DNA from: Kingdonia uniflora | Lineage: Eukaryota; Streptophyta; Magnoliopsida; Ranunculales; Circaeasteraceae | Length of the DNA: 64,000 nucleotides | Assembly (NCBI GenBank): GCA_014058105.1 | Contig: JACGCM010001594.1 | Coordinates: forward strand, 186,001 to 250,000 | Direction: 5' to 3' | Shown here: in pieces, positions 23,443-34,499 of the stretch | How the letters are laid out: every line of letters starts with the position of its first letter | Position numbering within the stretch: the stretch's first letter is position 1 | Program-made: the position numbers and the translations under genes | Notes under the pieces: generated by a model | The model's database searches: none | Told to the model about the DNA's origin: nothing | Seen by the model: only the letters and a program-made list of their open reading frames with translations

Positions 23443-24000
23443 ACCAAGTTAAAGAAACAGATGAAGAGAATGCCGCAGGACAGATGCAGAAATTCCCTCC
23501 ACCCTACCCCCTTTTATACCTACAAACCCACCACAACTTTCCCTCTTCCCTAATCCAATTAATGGCAACCTTTAATTTCCAACCTTGAAAAGTCAACAAA
23601 CAACCTTTCCAACTTCTTAGATGTAACTGATTCAAACCTCATTCCTGAGAACTTCTAGTCGAGTGTACCTCCAACGTCGAGCATTCGTCCATTTTCACCA
23701 TCGATCATCATAAACAACATCTCATCATAGCCTTCGACTACCATTACCTTCAATCACATCATTATACCTCGACACCACTAACAGTTTGATAACATATGTG
23801 TGTTATGTGCGCCTACAAGAGTTTGTCTCCATTCATCTATATTATCAGTCAAACACAGTAGTCCTAGTGTGCAGAAAATATTATGTCCATTCCAAATATC
23901 CGATCAAACAAAAAGATTACTTACCTACTACCACCCCAACCCAAAAAAAAAGCCCCATACAGAAAAACAAAAGCTTGCCAAAATATAAATATCCACCACA

Positions 24001-24339
24001 TCAACCAGTAGCCCTACGTCCGGAAGGTCCAGCTCCGCTTGCCGCATTTTACTCATCGATGATCTCTACTGTCTAAATAAGACTTTCGGCCAAATCCATC
24101 AGAAAGAGATAGCGTCTCTCAGCAATCGTAAAGTGAAACCTCAGTTGTTCCTATAGATAGACATAAGGATCACCATTGATGAACTCCTCAGGTCCTACCT
24201 TCACAAGGTCCGGCATGTCCCAATTCAGATCATGCTTCCCAAAAAACTTCATATGCAGTTCCGCCATCTTTCGCCCCACTCGACGATCGTGAGCGAAGCC
24301 CATCCTCTTCTGGTAATGCGCATTTGGTATGGTATCCAT
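24001..24339 (-). pseudogene. Small antisense ORF 1 of element D
   Basis: Frame of 62 codons from MDTIPNAHYQKR, with VGRKMAELHMKFFGKHDLNW and DMPDLVKV, then one stop and continuing EQLRFHFTIAERRYLFLMDL, two more stops and ASGAGPSGRRATG to TGA at 24001-24003. The FFGKHDLNWDMPDL segment matches RFGIEEDIKAKMPYL of the next ORF in spacing, so the two may be an old tandem duplication. It starts about 250 bp from the 3' LTR. Confidence 0.5.
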
Positions 24340-24579
24340 TCAAATGTTCAAAATCAGGAGAAAGAGCAGAAGACTACTGCAAAAGGGAGAAGATACAGCA
24401 TCTCATCACAATAACCCATCTTTATAGCCTTTACCTCATTTATTACCCTATAACCACCTGCACCTTTTAATTACCCTCTTTTATTACCTACCCGAAAGCC
24501 AACAGTCAAACAGCTCAGATTCTAAGACCGAACAGTTTTCTCAGCGAATACCTCTCCACCTGGCTTCAAAACCTCCGTT

Positions 24580-24592
24580 GAGAGGGGGAGAA
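24580..24592 (+). other. Polypurine tract of element D
   Basis: gagagggggagaa immediately before the TGTAGTAG start of the 3' LTR. Primes plus-strand DNA synthesis. E has gagagggggcggt in the same place. Confidence 0.85.
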
Positions 24593-25370
24593 TGTAGTAG
24601 CCTACTTGTAGCCTTTGATAGACATTTGAAGCCCACTTCATAGCCTACTCGAATGTAGTAGCCTACTCAAATGTATTGAAGCCTACTCAATCCCTAAAAC
24701 AGATTCCCCAGAGATCCCCTGAAGATGAAGCTTTGATACCAGACAAAGCTTCGAGGACAGACTAGCACGTCGTGAAAGATGCTCTTCGATGACATCTATA
24801 CATGGCCGAAATATGATAGGTCAGACGGCCAGCTCACCAGACAAGCCGTCGTAATGATTGGTCTTTACAGCTACAGTGACAGGCTGACCACTATGCCACA
24901 GTACCAAAGTACAGAGGCACATCAGATAGGTATCACAGTGACAGTACAGAGGCACATCAGATAGGTGTTACAGTGATAGTACAGACAGAGTCGGCGCCAT
25001 AACTCACCGGGATTTCCTGATAGTAATCATGTAATCTTGACCCACATTTGGTGATTCGGCTTCCTATGACTCTATAAATTGAGGAGAGGGGAAACTAAGT
25101 GGAGATTAGATGAATCATCCTCAGTCCCTTATATTTTACTTTCGACCTCTCAATATTCATTATATTCAAACCCTCCAATTACTCTTCTGCAATATAATCT
25201 ATCTTAAAAATTCTCATCAGAGGTCGCAGAGAGTCACATTCGGGCCTCTACACAAGTATTTATCTATAGTTAGTTCTTACTCTAGACTAATTGCTTGCAT
25301 TCCTTTGATTAAAGATTGGTTTTACGTTGTAAGAACCAACTTCACCACTAAACAAAGATAGGTCCCTACA
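24593..25370 (+). repeat. 3' LTR of element D
   Basis: 778 bp from TGTAGTAGCC to GGTCCCTACA, matching the 5' LTR along its length with scattered, mostly transition differences. It carries a private duplication of about 41 bp at 24900-24985 (agtacagaggcacatcagat twice). TATA box ctataaattgagg at about 25072-25084. Confidence 0.92.
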
Positions 25371-26310
25371 GGTGCAGGCGCGAGTAAAGGAAATGGCAAA
25401 GAAGATAAGGGAGCCTCTAGGGTACTGATACTGGTACTGAAATTGGCAGTGAGGGAATAAAAGGAAGAATAGGCCAAGGTTTTCTGGGAATCCCACTGGT
25501 CAGGGAGATTATAGACTACGCAAAATTAACGGAGATGATAGGGGCTCACCTCAGAAGCTTATAAGAGTTTAGAAGGGCGGCGAGTACTGCTCCAGGGGGA
25601 TCTCCACACACAAGAAGGAAAGAAGTATAGCGAATGGGGAGAACAATGTTATAAACCTAGGCATTAACCATTTGAAATCAGAGGTTCCTCTCATAACTTG
25701 GTAAAAAAAATTAAACTAACCAAATACGTACAAAAGACATTTGGGAAATTGGTTTGGACCTAAGTATCTTCTTGCCTGGTCCCCCAGGTAATTGACAAAC
25801 ACTGCGCAAGTGGCTACTGTAACCGCAGGGCCTAAATAACAGTCCCAAAAGAGAACCCGCGAATGGCAATAGTGAAGCCCAAGGGGTAGGCCAAAAGGAG
25901 ACGCGAGCGTATGGCCCGACCTATGTAAAGTGTACTCAGATAGACTTGGTCAAATAACCAGCTAATAATGCATTAGGGAAGCATTACCCAAGAAGATAGA
26001 GAAAATGGTAACATGTGACACCACAGACCTACTTGTAATATGCTTTATATCATGTGATGGGTGAGACACGGGCTACGTCTGATAGAAGCTATGCCCATGA
26101 CCTGCGACCTAGGACTAAGAACCTACGACCTATGATGGAAGTTGGCTATAGTAGTAAAAATAGGCTTAAGAGGTCCAGATGATAGAAGCAAGAACATACA
26201 AGAAAGTGCCATCTGTTAAGGATAAGAGGGGGGTACGACGGTCATATTGGCAAGACTGATGTGACTATAAATTAGACCCAGGGTTGAGAAGAAAAGATAA
26301 GGTGTGGTTA
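25371..26310. other. Unassigned sequence right of element D
   Basis: Starts with the GGTGC half of the target duplication. No conserved domain found in any frame. Repeated short phrases (gacctacgacc, gcgacctagga, acctatgat at 26098-26140) give it a satellite-like feel, but no clear period. Probably the right half of the element also seen at 11291-12419. Confidence 0.4.
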
Positions 26311-26578
26311 AAATTCATTTACCTATACCTTCAATAATTGGATAAACTTACCCTTACCAAATACATTTTGATGAGGTCCAATCATTGTATGAATAATATG
26401 TTTGATTCTATTAGCTAAAACTTTAGAAAATATCCAAATGGCTCTGTTACAAAGACTTATGGGCCTAAAATTAGAAATAGTAGCTAAATTCTTAAGTTTA
26501 TGAATAAGAGTAAGGTAAGTATGATTCTAAGCCCTCAAGAAATGAGTAGTACGAAAAGAATGGTTACATAATTGTATT
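26311..26578 (-). pseudogene. LINE reverse transcriptase fragment (downstream half of split LINE)
   Basis: Minus-strand frame reads NHTYLTLIHKLKNLATISNF, then RPISLCNRAIWIFSKVLANR, IKHIIHTMIGPHQNVFGKGK. This is the RT motif set of plant L1-type LINEs (L.LIpK...fRPISLcn..yk..sKvLanRlk...i...Q..F..gr). It ends at the 5-mer GTATT at 26574-26578, also found at 39846-39850, so element C split the LINE here. Homology is lost below about 26310; the rest of the RT is missing. Confidence 0.85.
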
Positions 26579-27171
26579 TGTAATGGCCTAATTCTGTAGC
26601 TTAAAATAGTTCAAAATTAGCCATTACACCAAATGTACCTATAATAAAAATTAATGTAAAGCAAGAAATGACACAGGTGATTTAGCATGGAAATCGTTTG
26701 AATAGGTTAAAGACCATGACCCCGAGTTGAGGGTTTTAGTAATTGTAAATTTTATAGCTTGAATTATTAAAAGTAATTTTTTGAACTAGAAATGCTTGAT
26801 CTTGAAATAAGAAGTTTTGTGGTGCTCAGAATCTAAAAAATTTTGTGTTTAGAATTTAGAAAATTTGGGCTTTTTTTAGTCTTCTATCTCCTCTAGAACT
26901 TTTTCTTTATATAGACCTTACCTGCAGCTCGTTATCGTTTTGAAGCATGTTCTTCGAATAATGAGTTAAGTGGTGGTTGACTGTGTAATTGTTTAGTTCG
27001 TAGGAGACAGGTATCTTTGACTTGTTCATATTTTTTGTAGTACTCGATCTACGCTTTTTATCAGTTTGTGGTCTAGGTAGCAATGCGGACATTACATGTC
27101 ACGTGTGTAATACGTGAGTCTGATACAGAGGTAGTTCGAGTTTGAACTAGGTCGAGGGATAGGTCCCTACA
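26579..27171 (-). repeat. 3' LTR of element C, with polypurine tract at 27172-27182
   Basis: 593 bp, TGTAATGGCC to GGTCCCTACA. Directly right of it the minus strand reads cgagggggcaa just before the LTR, the PPT. It matches the LTR at 39292-39845; the other copy lacks about 40 bp near its left edge (the gacacaggt-ttagcatggaa part). Confidence 0.92.
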
Positions 27172-27182
27172 ATTGCCCCCTC

Positions 27183-28745
27183 GTAACTGATGGCATGAGT
27201 GGCTTTGGTTGGGAAAGAACCTGCAGATTGTTAGTATTCAAAGTTGAACTGATAAGATGTATTAATAGGGATTTGACTATTGGGTATTCAGTATTTATTT
27301 ATAGAAGGATGTATCTGGCATTTATAAGATGGAAATGATTGATGTACTTGACGTTTGGGGTTCCGAGAGTGGCTCTGCTTTGAATGATGACTACTTTGGA
27401 AACGTACCTGTGTATTAATGTTAAATTAATATATGTAGTGCCTATACTAAAGATTCTGGCAAGGTACTCTGTTATTGTGCATATAACCCCTATATACTGG
27501 TTGAGAATGGTGAAGACTAGATAAATAGCATACGAAGAGAGAGTGTTTACAAAATTTTAGAGGCTAAAGTTGCGCAATTTCTGCAACCAAGCACTGGAGA
27601 ATCCTACACCCATTCCTGTTCCCCCGACTTATTATAAGATGTCAGAAGATGAAGCGGCTGAAACTGAAGATGATTTTTATCATATGTGGAGATTTTATTA
27701 CGTTGTACTTAAAGGTGAGCAATATTAGAGATGCCTTCGCATCCTTGCGGAGGACAAGATTGAGGAGACAAATGTAGAAACTGGTGTACATGCGAGGCAT
27801 TACTGCCGGTATCCTACAAGGGACTGGGTTCTAAGGTAGGACTCCCTTTAATCTCTACCAAGTCTCAGTTGGTGGGGGCTATAAAGGAGGAGACGATGGT
27901 GGTGGAGGAGGAAGACAAAAATTGGAAGTGCTTTTGTTGTACTGTCATCTTCTCTTATTGTGAAGAAGGTCATCTCAATGAGGGCTAGTTAAAGCACTTG
28001 TACCTCTGCTTCCTCAGTTTCTTGTAGAAGTAAATGGTGTAAAGGAGGAATCAGGCTCAGTATTTTCCAATTCCTGCTTTGCATCAGAAGATTCTTTGAT
28101 TTAATACAACTTTGAAAACTGATATAAAACCTATAGAACTATTTTTAACAATACCTGAAAGGCTTGTGATCTGTAAACTATTCTGTAATAGACATCCGAG
28201 TTAATGAACAATATTTGTGCAAAATCTGTATTGATAGAAATAGCTATTTTTATTGAAATCGGGCTAAAAGAAGTATATAAAAATATTGTGAATTTAATAT
28301 TGTGATGCCGAGCTAAAAAATGGAGTTGTATTTAGTTAAACTGTGGAAAATATATGTGAAGTTGTAAAATGTAGATATATTTGAAAATGTGTATCAAACT
28401 GATTAGATTGCAAGAATCGTATTGAATGAGTAATCTGACAGGGAATAGAATATCCTTTCATATATGGATTATTCAGAAATTGAAAATTTGAGCTTATGAA
28501 GATCTTGTCTGAAAATGTTATGTAGGGTGAGAGACTATAAGGAGTAGGTCAAAATGTGAAGGGATGAATCCAAAGAGGTCGATTGATACAGATAAGTTCA
28601 TATAACTTTCCATCATGATCTTAGGGTTTTCAGTTATGGAAAAACAGACTATGATATATACAGAATGTGGGGGATTTGCAGTGATCTTGAAAAAATATTT
28701 AAATACAATGATAATGTGATCTAAAGAGGAGGAAGAAAAGAAAAT
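27183..28745 (+). pseudogene. Antisense region of element C with degraded small ORF 1
   Basis: A plus-strand frame running to 27727 contains PTYYKMSEDEAAETEDDFYH and MWRFYYVVLKGEQY, a stop, then RCLRILAEDKIEETNVETGV. Layout (acidic stretch, then an aromatic YY or WW cluster and a helical tail) recalls the small antisense ORFs of D and E (YWWGIV, FNFWWVIF), but the similarity is weak. A TATA-like tatttatttataga lies near 27290-27303. The rest, from about 28000 to 28745, shows no supported gene. Confidence 0.35.
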
Positions 28746-29045
28746 ATGGTGAGGACTCGCTCTGAAAGAGTTCGTCATGCTATAGAGGGATGATTAGCGA
28801 TAAATATTATAGAAGTGCGAGAGAGGATTTTTGGGTTGGTAGATTATGATTATGATTTGTCTAAATCTAAAATTCAGTTTGAAGGTTTAGATGCGAGGGC
28901 GAGGGAACTTAAGATCATGTGCCACTTTTACTTAGAGATATTCCGAAAAGTAATTTTGGTGTCTGCAGCTCGAAAAGTAGCTGTGAGGCAAATTGCTTTT
29001 GAAGAGATCGAGGAGGAAGATGTGAGGATTGTTGGGGCAAACTAA
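28746..29045 (+). pseudogene. Small antisense ORF 2 of element C
   Basis: ATG 28746 (MVRTRSERVRHAIEG), one TGA, then VRERIFGLVDYDYDLSKSKI, QFEGLDARARELKIMCHFYL, EIFRKVILVSAARKVAVRQI, and AFEEIEEEDVRIVGAN to TAA. About 99 codons. Position and the RIFG..D.DL segment match KFFGKHDLNW of D's ORF 1. A mixed-charge helical protein of unknown function. Confidence 0.5.
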
Positions 29046-29468
29046 TTAGGTGTGGCTCTCTAAGGCATGCGGGATGTTTTATGTGTAATTATATATGGGG
29101 TAACGAACTGAATGAGGTCGAGTAACTATAATTGGAATGTAGGTAAAATGTTTTGCTTGAATCTGTCATGTTTTGTTGCAAATGTTGTTTGGAACTGTTT
29201 GTGAATAAAAAAATTGAATTTTGAAATGAGATATCTATAGAACTGAGGTCAATAATTTTATAAGTAGCAGAAGTAGGAATAAAAAAAATAGGTGAGCTTT
29301 GATTTTATTCTCTTGTGTAATAGAAGAGAAAGTTCGATTGCATGTGTATATTGCGTCATCATAAGTGTGGAAAGGTCAAAGAGAGATTTGGGTAGGAGAC
29401 CTGAGAATATATTAAAGTATAGAGTTTGGGGCAATGATGGGAGTGTGTTTTTACCAAAAAGGTGTAAA

Positions 29469-29804
29469 ATGTCTGACATTAATTATAAAAGGGACGCCTC
29501 AGTTCCAAAACTAAGGGCGGCTCGTGCGAGGCCTAATATCTGCCAGCAGTTAGAGGGAGAAAATATAAATAATAGTTTACCTTTCTCATTCAAACGTGTA
29601 TCAACTTCAGATAAAGGGAGGAACAGTGAGAGAGAAAAGAGAAAAAATTGCAGAGATTCACCTGAGGGTATAGACGAGAGTGATCATCGCTCACGGAGAG
29701 AAAAAGCTAAGGAAACAGAGTCACAACGGTGGTTGCACAACATCATTATGAAGGAAGGATTTTGCGCTGCTTCAAATTCATATTCGGACGATGAAGGTTA
29801 TTAA
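29469..29804 (+). CDS. Charged antisense ORF 3 of element C (Arg/Ser/Glu/Lys-rich)
   Basis: Uninterrupted frame of about 111 codons from ATG 29469 (MSDINYKRDASVPKLRAARA). An in-frame ATG at 29292 would add 59 residues, but the shorter start gives a uniform composition. Middle and end are dense in Arg, Lys, Glu and Ser (KGRNSEREKRKNC, DHRSRREKAKETESQ), closing with ASNSYSDDEGY and TAA. No family recognised. The composition suggests a nuclear or nucleic-acid-associated disordered protein; that is inference. It is the only antisense ORF here without a stop. Confidence 0.5.
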   Translation: MSDINYKRDASVPKLRAARARPNICQQLEGENINNSLPFSFKRVSTSDKGRNSEREKRKNCRDSPEGIDESDHRSRREKAKETESQRWLHNIIMKEGFCAASNSYSDDEGY

Positions 29805-30015
29805 ATGATTTAAGATTTTGTGAATGCGAGGTTTGAAAATTTTTGTAGGTTCTCCAATTAATAAAATTACTATTTATAGTAACCTATAAAAATTTGTTGT
29901 ATTTATGTGTAAAAAGAGATATTCAAATGAAATACGTATATGTATGATGTATGGTAGATGTGTACATGGATGTGCATTGATAAAAGATAATAATAAGTTG
30001 ACAGAAGACCTAGAC

Positions 30016-30030
30016 CTTTTATATATAGGT
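30016..30030 (+). promoter_or_regulatory. Possible TATA box for the main antisense gene of element C
   Basis: ccttttatatatagg ends about 58 bases before the ATG at 30088, allowing a 5' leader of about 30-40 bases. It points toward the antisense gene, away from gag-pol transcription. Confidence 0.45.
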
Positions 30031-30087
30031 TAGACGTGAGGAATATATGTTATAGAATTAAACCTCATTTTTAAGCCTATAATTGAG

Positions 30088-31969
30088 ATGGAGGCTTCAC
30101 CTGATATGGAGTCCTCGACCTCTGGTCGTACGATTGAGTCTAAAAATGTAGAATCTAAAAATGTAAAGTTTATGGGTGAGGACGAAGTAGTACTTGTTTA
30201 ATTTCTAGATTTCCCTGGTAAACTGGCATCGTACCCTCCGAACTCTGATGTGTTCAAAGAGTTATGTAAATCCAAAGCCATTATAGGTGGAAAATGGGGC
30301 AACATTGTAGAACATGCAGGTAGGTTATTTAGAGGTTGTACTGTATCATCTGGGGAAGAACATTTCTTTTTGTTGCCTGATTTAGAAAAGGAGAAATTGT
30401 ATAGGGGAGTGGAGGAATCGATCTCTCTTTGAGTATTTTGATGGAAATGTTCATGGTAACCTGGACCAGGGATTTTTGGATTATCTATCCCAGTTGGAAT
30501 ATGAACTGAGTTTTCCCCTGAGCAATCTTACTAAAGGTATAATGAATACGATAGAAGCTTGTCCTACCTAACTGAATGGGATAATGTGGAAGGTGATCAA
30601 TATTTGTGAGACTTTGAATAGATTGTGGGAGGAGAATGAGGTGGAGAGGAGAATAACTCCTAAGGACATTTTGCAGTATTACGTTGTGAAATATTATACT
30701 ACCACTGGGAGTGTATATTTCTGTTCAAACTCGTCATGACCGCTTTTCTTCGATCTAAATTCAGTAGGTCGAGTTTGGAACAATAATGTGATATGGTTGA
30801 AAGGTGATTACATTCAGAGAAAGAACGAAGAACCAATGGAACTTTTGTATAGAACTTTGAAGAAAAGTAAGTAATAGTGTATAATATTGAACTCTTATAA
30901 TTGTAGGGTTGTGCTATTATTTAACAATGCATTGTATTTGGTTACAGGACCTTGGTCTTAGGTGACAAGAAAAGAATCACTATTAGATATTGTTGCTCCA
31001 GAAGGTGTTGAGCTAGAGATAATTCTGAAATAGCTCATCATCAGCAAAAATAAAAGAGCCAACAGTAGGTCAGAGAAGGTACAAAATTTTAAGACAAAAA
31101 GACCAATGACGAGGGTTGGAGTAAGAAAGAAGAGAGGAGTGGACAGGTTGAAGCACCTAGTGCTTCCAAGAGCTTCAGAAATAGATTTGGAGGATGTTCC
31201 TGAAGTGACCACTTCGAGCAAGTTAGCTCTAAAATTCCCGAAGAAGAGAACTGTGAAGCTTGGCTCGGCTTCTGGAACCACGGTGAGTGAGGAGGTTGAA
31301 GGGGATGCGAAAAAGAGGTAGGTGGATCCTCCTACTACTGTGTTAGGGGCGAAGGTCGTGGAAAGTCAACCTGGTAAGGAAAATGAGTTGTGAGCTGTGG
31401 AGAACAGGCTGAGGCTTGTAACTCGAAATGGTACCGAGGAGTTGAGCACCTTTGCACAGTTGGAGTTGAGCAAAATGGTAAGTTGATGACTTTTTTTATT
31501 CTGAACTTTGTATTTGGATTCAAGATAAAAAAAGTATTTGGTTTTATTTTAGATTGCTCGCTTGCTGAAGGGTATCTGCCTTAGGATCGGGGAGGGAAAA
31601 TTTAAGCTCAAGATTGGAAAAATCAAGCTCGAGAAGAAGATTGCTCAACTTGAATCTGACTTGGTTCTGAAGGGTCAGCGATTGGTTGTTGCGAAGACTG
31701 TGCATAAGGTGCTGATAAGCGAGCTTACCAGGCAGGTACCAAAAAATGTGAACGATGGTACATTTCAATGCGATAGACTTGGGTGCTAACTTCTCGCAGT
31801 GGGGTACGGAAAAGCAAACCTTAAAGCCATTATGGCTGGTACCTACGTTGAAGGGGATGAAGTGGAAGAGGAGGTCTTTGTTAATGGATGTGAAGTAACA
31901 GGGATGGATTCGGTCTCTCCCAGAACTGATCTAAAGAACCGGGGGGAAGATAATAAGAAGGTAGAGTAA
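30088..31969 (+). pseudogene. Main antisense split gene of element C
   Basis: Same gene as in D and E. Exon 1 30088-30866 (MEASPDMESSTSG; later LDQGFLDYLSQLEYELSFPL, then PLFFDLNSVGRVWNNNVIWL, matching PWFFDLCSTGRGWNKN of D). Intron 1 30867-30947 (81 bp, GTAAGT to TTACAG, phase 1 as in D). Exon 2 30948-31477, basic (TRVGVRKKRGVDRLKHLVLP). Intron 2 31478-31552 (75 bp, GTAAGT to TTTTAG, phase 0). Exon 3 31553-31735 begins IARLLKGICLRIG and is a coiled coil. A third intron to 31799 is possible (CAG/GTACC to TCGCAG), but phase then fails by two bases. The final open part ends at TAA 31967. Several in-frame stops; function unknown. Confidence 0.72.
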
Positions 31970-32087
31970 AGTTATTAAAGTTTGGTTGTGTATTATTGTG
32001 TGATTTAAAAAATTGTAATTGTATGAAATATTGCTTTGTACGATAAATTTTAGATAGGCTAAGAGATGTTTGTAAACATTGTTTGTA

Positions 32088-33710
32088 GGAACTTAACGAT
32101 ATGCACCTCAGAATTGAAGAATTAGAGAATGAGCTCGCTAATGAGAAAAAAGCCTCAACGTCCCAGTTGACTTCGCAAGTTGAGCTACAGGTTAGAGAAG
32201 ATCAAGAAATATTTGACTTGTATGCTGCATTACTTTAGAGCTACAAAGTAAAGTTAAGAAATAGGTATAGATCATAAGTGTGTTAGTAGTTCAGGGACGA
32301 AGGTAATCGAACATGTCCAGATGATGCCAAAGTGTTTAGGGAATCAGAACATAGAAAATGTGTACATTGAAAGTGGATGTAGAAGTTATTGCCAATGAAT
32401 TGAGAGCATACTTCAACCTTAAGTTTAGAAGCATTCTCACAACAATAGAATGTCAGAAAATTGAAATCTGTAAGAATTTTAAAAGCCACCTGTATTATGA
32501 TTTGATTGTATATGTGGAGTATTGTTTAATCGAGCTTGATATATTATATCTGTGATGTAGGTCGAATTGGATACTATTCGCTTGAGTAAGTAACAGACGC
32601 TCTAATATAACTATTAGTTTGTGGCAGAGTTTGATCAGATTATAAAGGCATTTGAAGATAGAGAGGATTAACATGACAAAGTACAGATCCAGTTTTCCGA
32701 GGTGACAAAAACTTTTTGTGACTTGATTTAGAAGATCAAGGGGAAAGTTGCCGAAATAGACAAAGTGCAAAAAGAGCTCGCAGAGGCTCATGCCAAAATA
32801 GCGAAGTTCAAAGGAAATATCAATTTGTTGATGGTGAAAAGTAAAGAAGCAAATAGCGCTCAATACCGTATCAAGTGGCTAGATGCTACAGAAAAATCGT
32901 TACAAGATTTTATGTCTAGTTTGAAGGGTCAAATGACCAGAAAAATAAATTAACTTGAGCAAACTCAAGCTGATCTAGGAAGTTCCAAAATTGCGCTTAA
33001 ACAATTAAAAAGTGAAATGACTAGGAAAGTCAGCGAGCTTGAAAAAGCTTGAGCTGATCTGGCCCGTTCTGAAAGTGTGGCTGATCAATTGAGTGAGGCC
33101 TTGCTTGCAAAAGATATGGAGCTTTGCATGGTTCAAAAATGGTGTGACGAACTGAATAAGAGGGTGGCTCAATTGAAGGCATATTTGGCTATGGTCAATT
33201 CACGTATTAAGAAGGCTGAGGCTGGGGAGAAGTTGAGGAATAAAAAAGGTGATGCTGGGGTCCCTATTGTAAAAGGGGATGTGGTTGACCTATCAACTCA
33301 AATTAAAAAACTGGAGGCAGATGTAGTTCGTATCCAAGCTCATGTACAGAGAGGAAATAAACGCTTAAGGGAGAGCCAAGATAAGGTAGATATTTCTCTC
33401 TGAAAAGAGTACGAGTTAGAGGGGGTGATCAGGGGGAAGGATCACTTGTAAAGGAAGAAGGATGAGTTGTTGAAGAAGGCTCCTATTGGTGGAAGTGAAG
33501 GGAATGATAGAGAGCTGGAGGAACTTCGTGCTCTGTTGGCATATTTGAGGACAACGAATAGGGCTGAGTTAGATAACGCAAGGGAGAAGATGGTGAAGCA
33601 TCATGAGATTATGACACGCGTAGATAAATGCATGGAGTGGCAAGACGAACGGTTTAAAAACTTAAAAGATCGTCACCAAAGATTATAAAAGTACTTTTAT
33701 GTGGTAGTTA
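32088..33710 (+). pseudogene. Long coiled-coil exons of element C, antisense to gag-pol
   Basis: A short exon (about 32089-32211, ELNDMHLRIEELENELANEK, flanked by TTTGTAG and CTACAG/GTTAGAG), a small one near 32561 (VELDTIRLS before GTAAGT), then about 1.07 kb (32630-33688) in a single frame. The last shows AEIDKVQKELAEAHAKIAKF, SELEKA, LAMVNSRIKKAEAGEKLRNK, IKKLEADVVRIQAHVQRGNK, ELEELRALLAYL and HHEIMTRVDKCMEWQDERFK. The frames from 32765, 33077 and 33467 are in register and separated only by stops. Predicted almost wholly alpha-helical coiled coil, about 350 residues. Not present in D or E. It may be the C-terminal part of the gene at 30088 or a separate one. Confidence 0.6.
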
Positions 33711-34081
33711 TGCTCGATCAAAATTCTTCTATCCAAGAAATAATACGCTCAAAGGAGCCAATGGTTATTATTGCCTATTTTGTGGAAGAATTAAATGTCT
33801 TGAATTAGAGAGGGATGCCTTGCATAACTATGTGTCATTCTGAGGATGTATTTGTAATACTGATATAGATTGAGGAAATTGTATGAATGCCATGAAAATA
33901 GAGTTTGCCACTCGACCTGAAGAATTGGTAAAGCAAGGCAGGATTATTGTAACAGCTTGAGCTCCAGAATTTATGGCTGAACGTCTTCTTGTGTAGAGGA
34001 AAGTGAAGCTGACCTCCTATCAGTAAATAAAACCTGTTAAAATAACCTGTGGTTGTAGACATATAGAAAGATAAAAACTAG

Positions 34082-34345
34082 TTTTACCTTTACTTTATTT
34101 GAGGTTTTATAGAGATATTTGATTGAAAACTAGTATTACCTTTGCTTTAATCTGTTTAGATGGACGATTGAAAACTAATATTACCTTTGCTTTAATCTGT
34201 GTATAGAGGTCGATTGAAAACTAGTATTACCTTTATTTTAATTTGTTTAGATGGGCGATTAAAAGCTAGTATTACCTTTGCTTTAATCTATGTATAGAAG
34301 TCGATTGAAAACTAGTATTAACTTTTCTTTAATCTATGAGATTTA
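34082..34345 (-). repeat. 45-46-bp tandem array in the 3' region of element C
   Basis: Six units: the marker tattacctttgctttaat (with variants) starts at about 34088, 34134, 34179, 34225, 34270 and 34316. Alternating variants (tgtttagatgg and tgtgtatagaggt types) give a weak 91-bp higher period. The core gaaaactagtattacctttg matches the B unit core. The stretch 33711-34081 has no supported gene. Confidence 0.9.
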
Positions 34346-34499
34346 GTAGAGTCTACGTAGGTAGAGAGTAATGTGGGGAAAAACTTGTAAGTTTTCATTG
34401 AGTAGAATAGAATGTACACTATATGGAGATTGAAATCTCTCTTTTGGAATGTAAAGAACAAGAATAGAGTAATTTGGAGTGGAGAAATTATGGATTTAA

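Larger units (their letters stand above)
12420..25370 (+). mobile_element. Element D: complete Tat-type Ty3/gypsy, about 12.95 kb
   Basis: Two LTRs (12420-13179 and 24593-25370), PBS, gag, protease, RT, RNase H, integrase, a 194-bp tandem array, antisense genes and a PPT. Flanking 5-mers are GGTGT on the left and GGTGC on the right, a target duplication with one change. The archaeal RNase H is deleted and every ORF is broken. About 6.1 kb lies between the end of pol and the 3' LTR, holding the antisense genes described below. Confidence 0.9.

Noticed and set aside
31735..31800. Third intron in the C antisense gene taken as certain
   Set aside because: Splice edges are plausible, but the reading frame fails by two bases and D has no intron there; kept only as a possibility.
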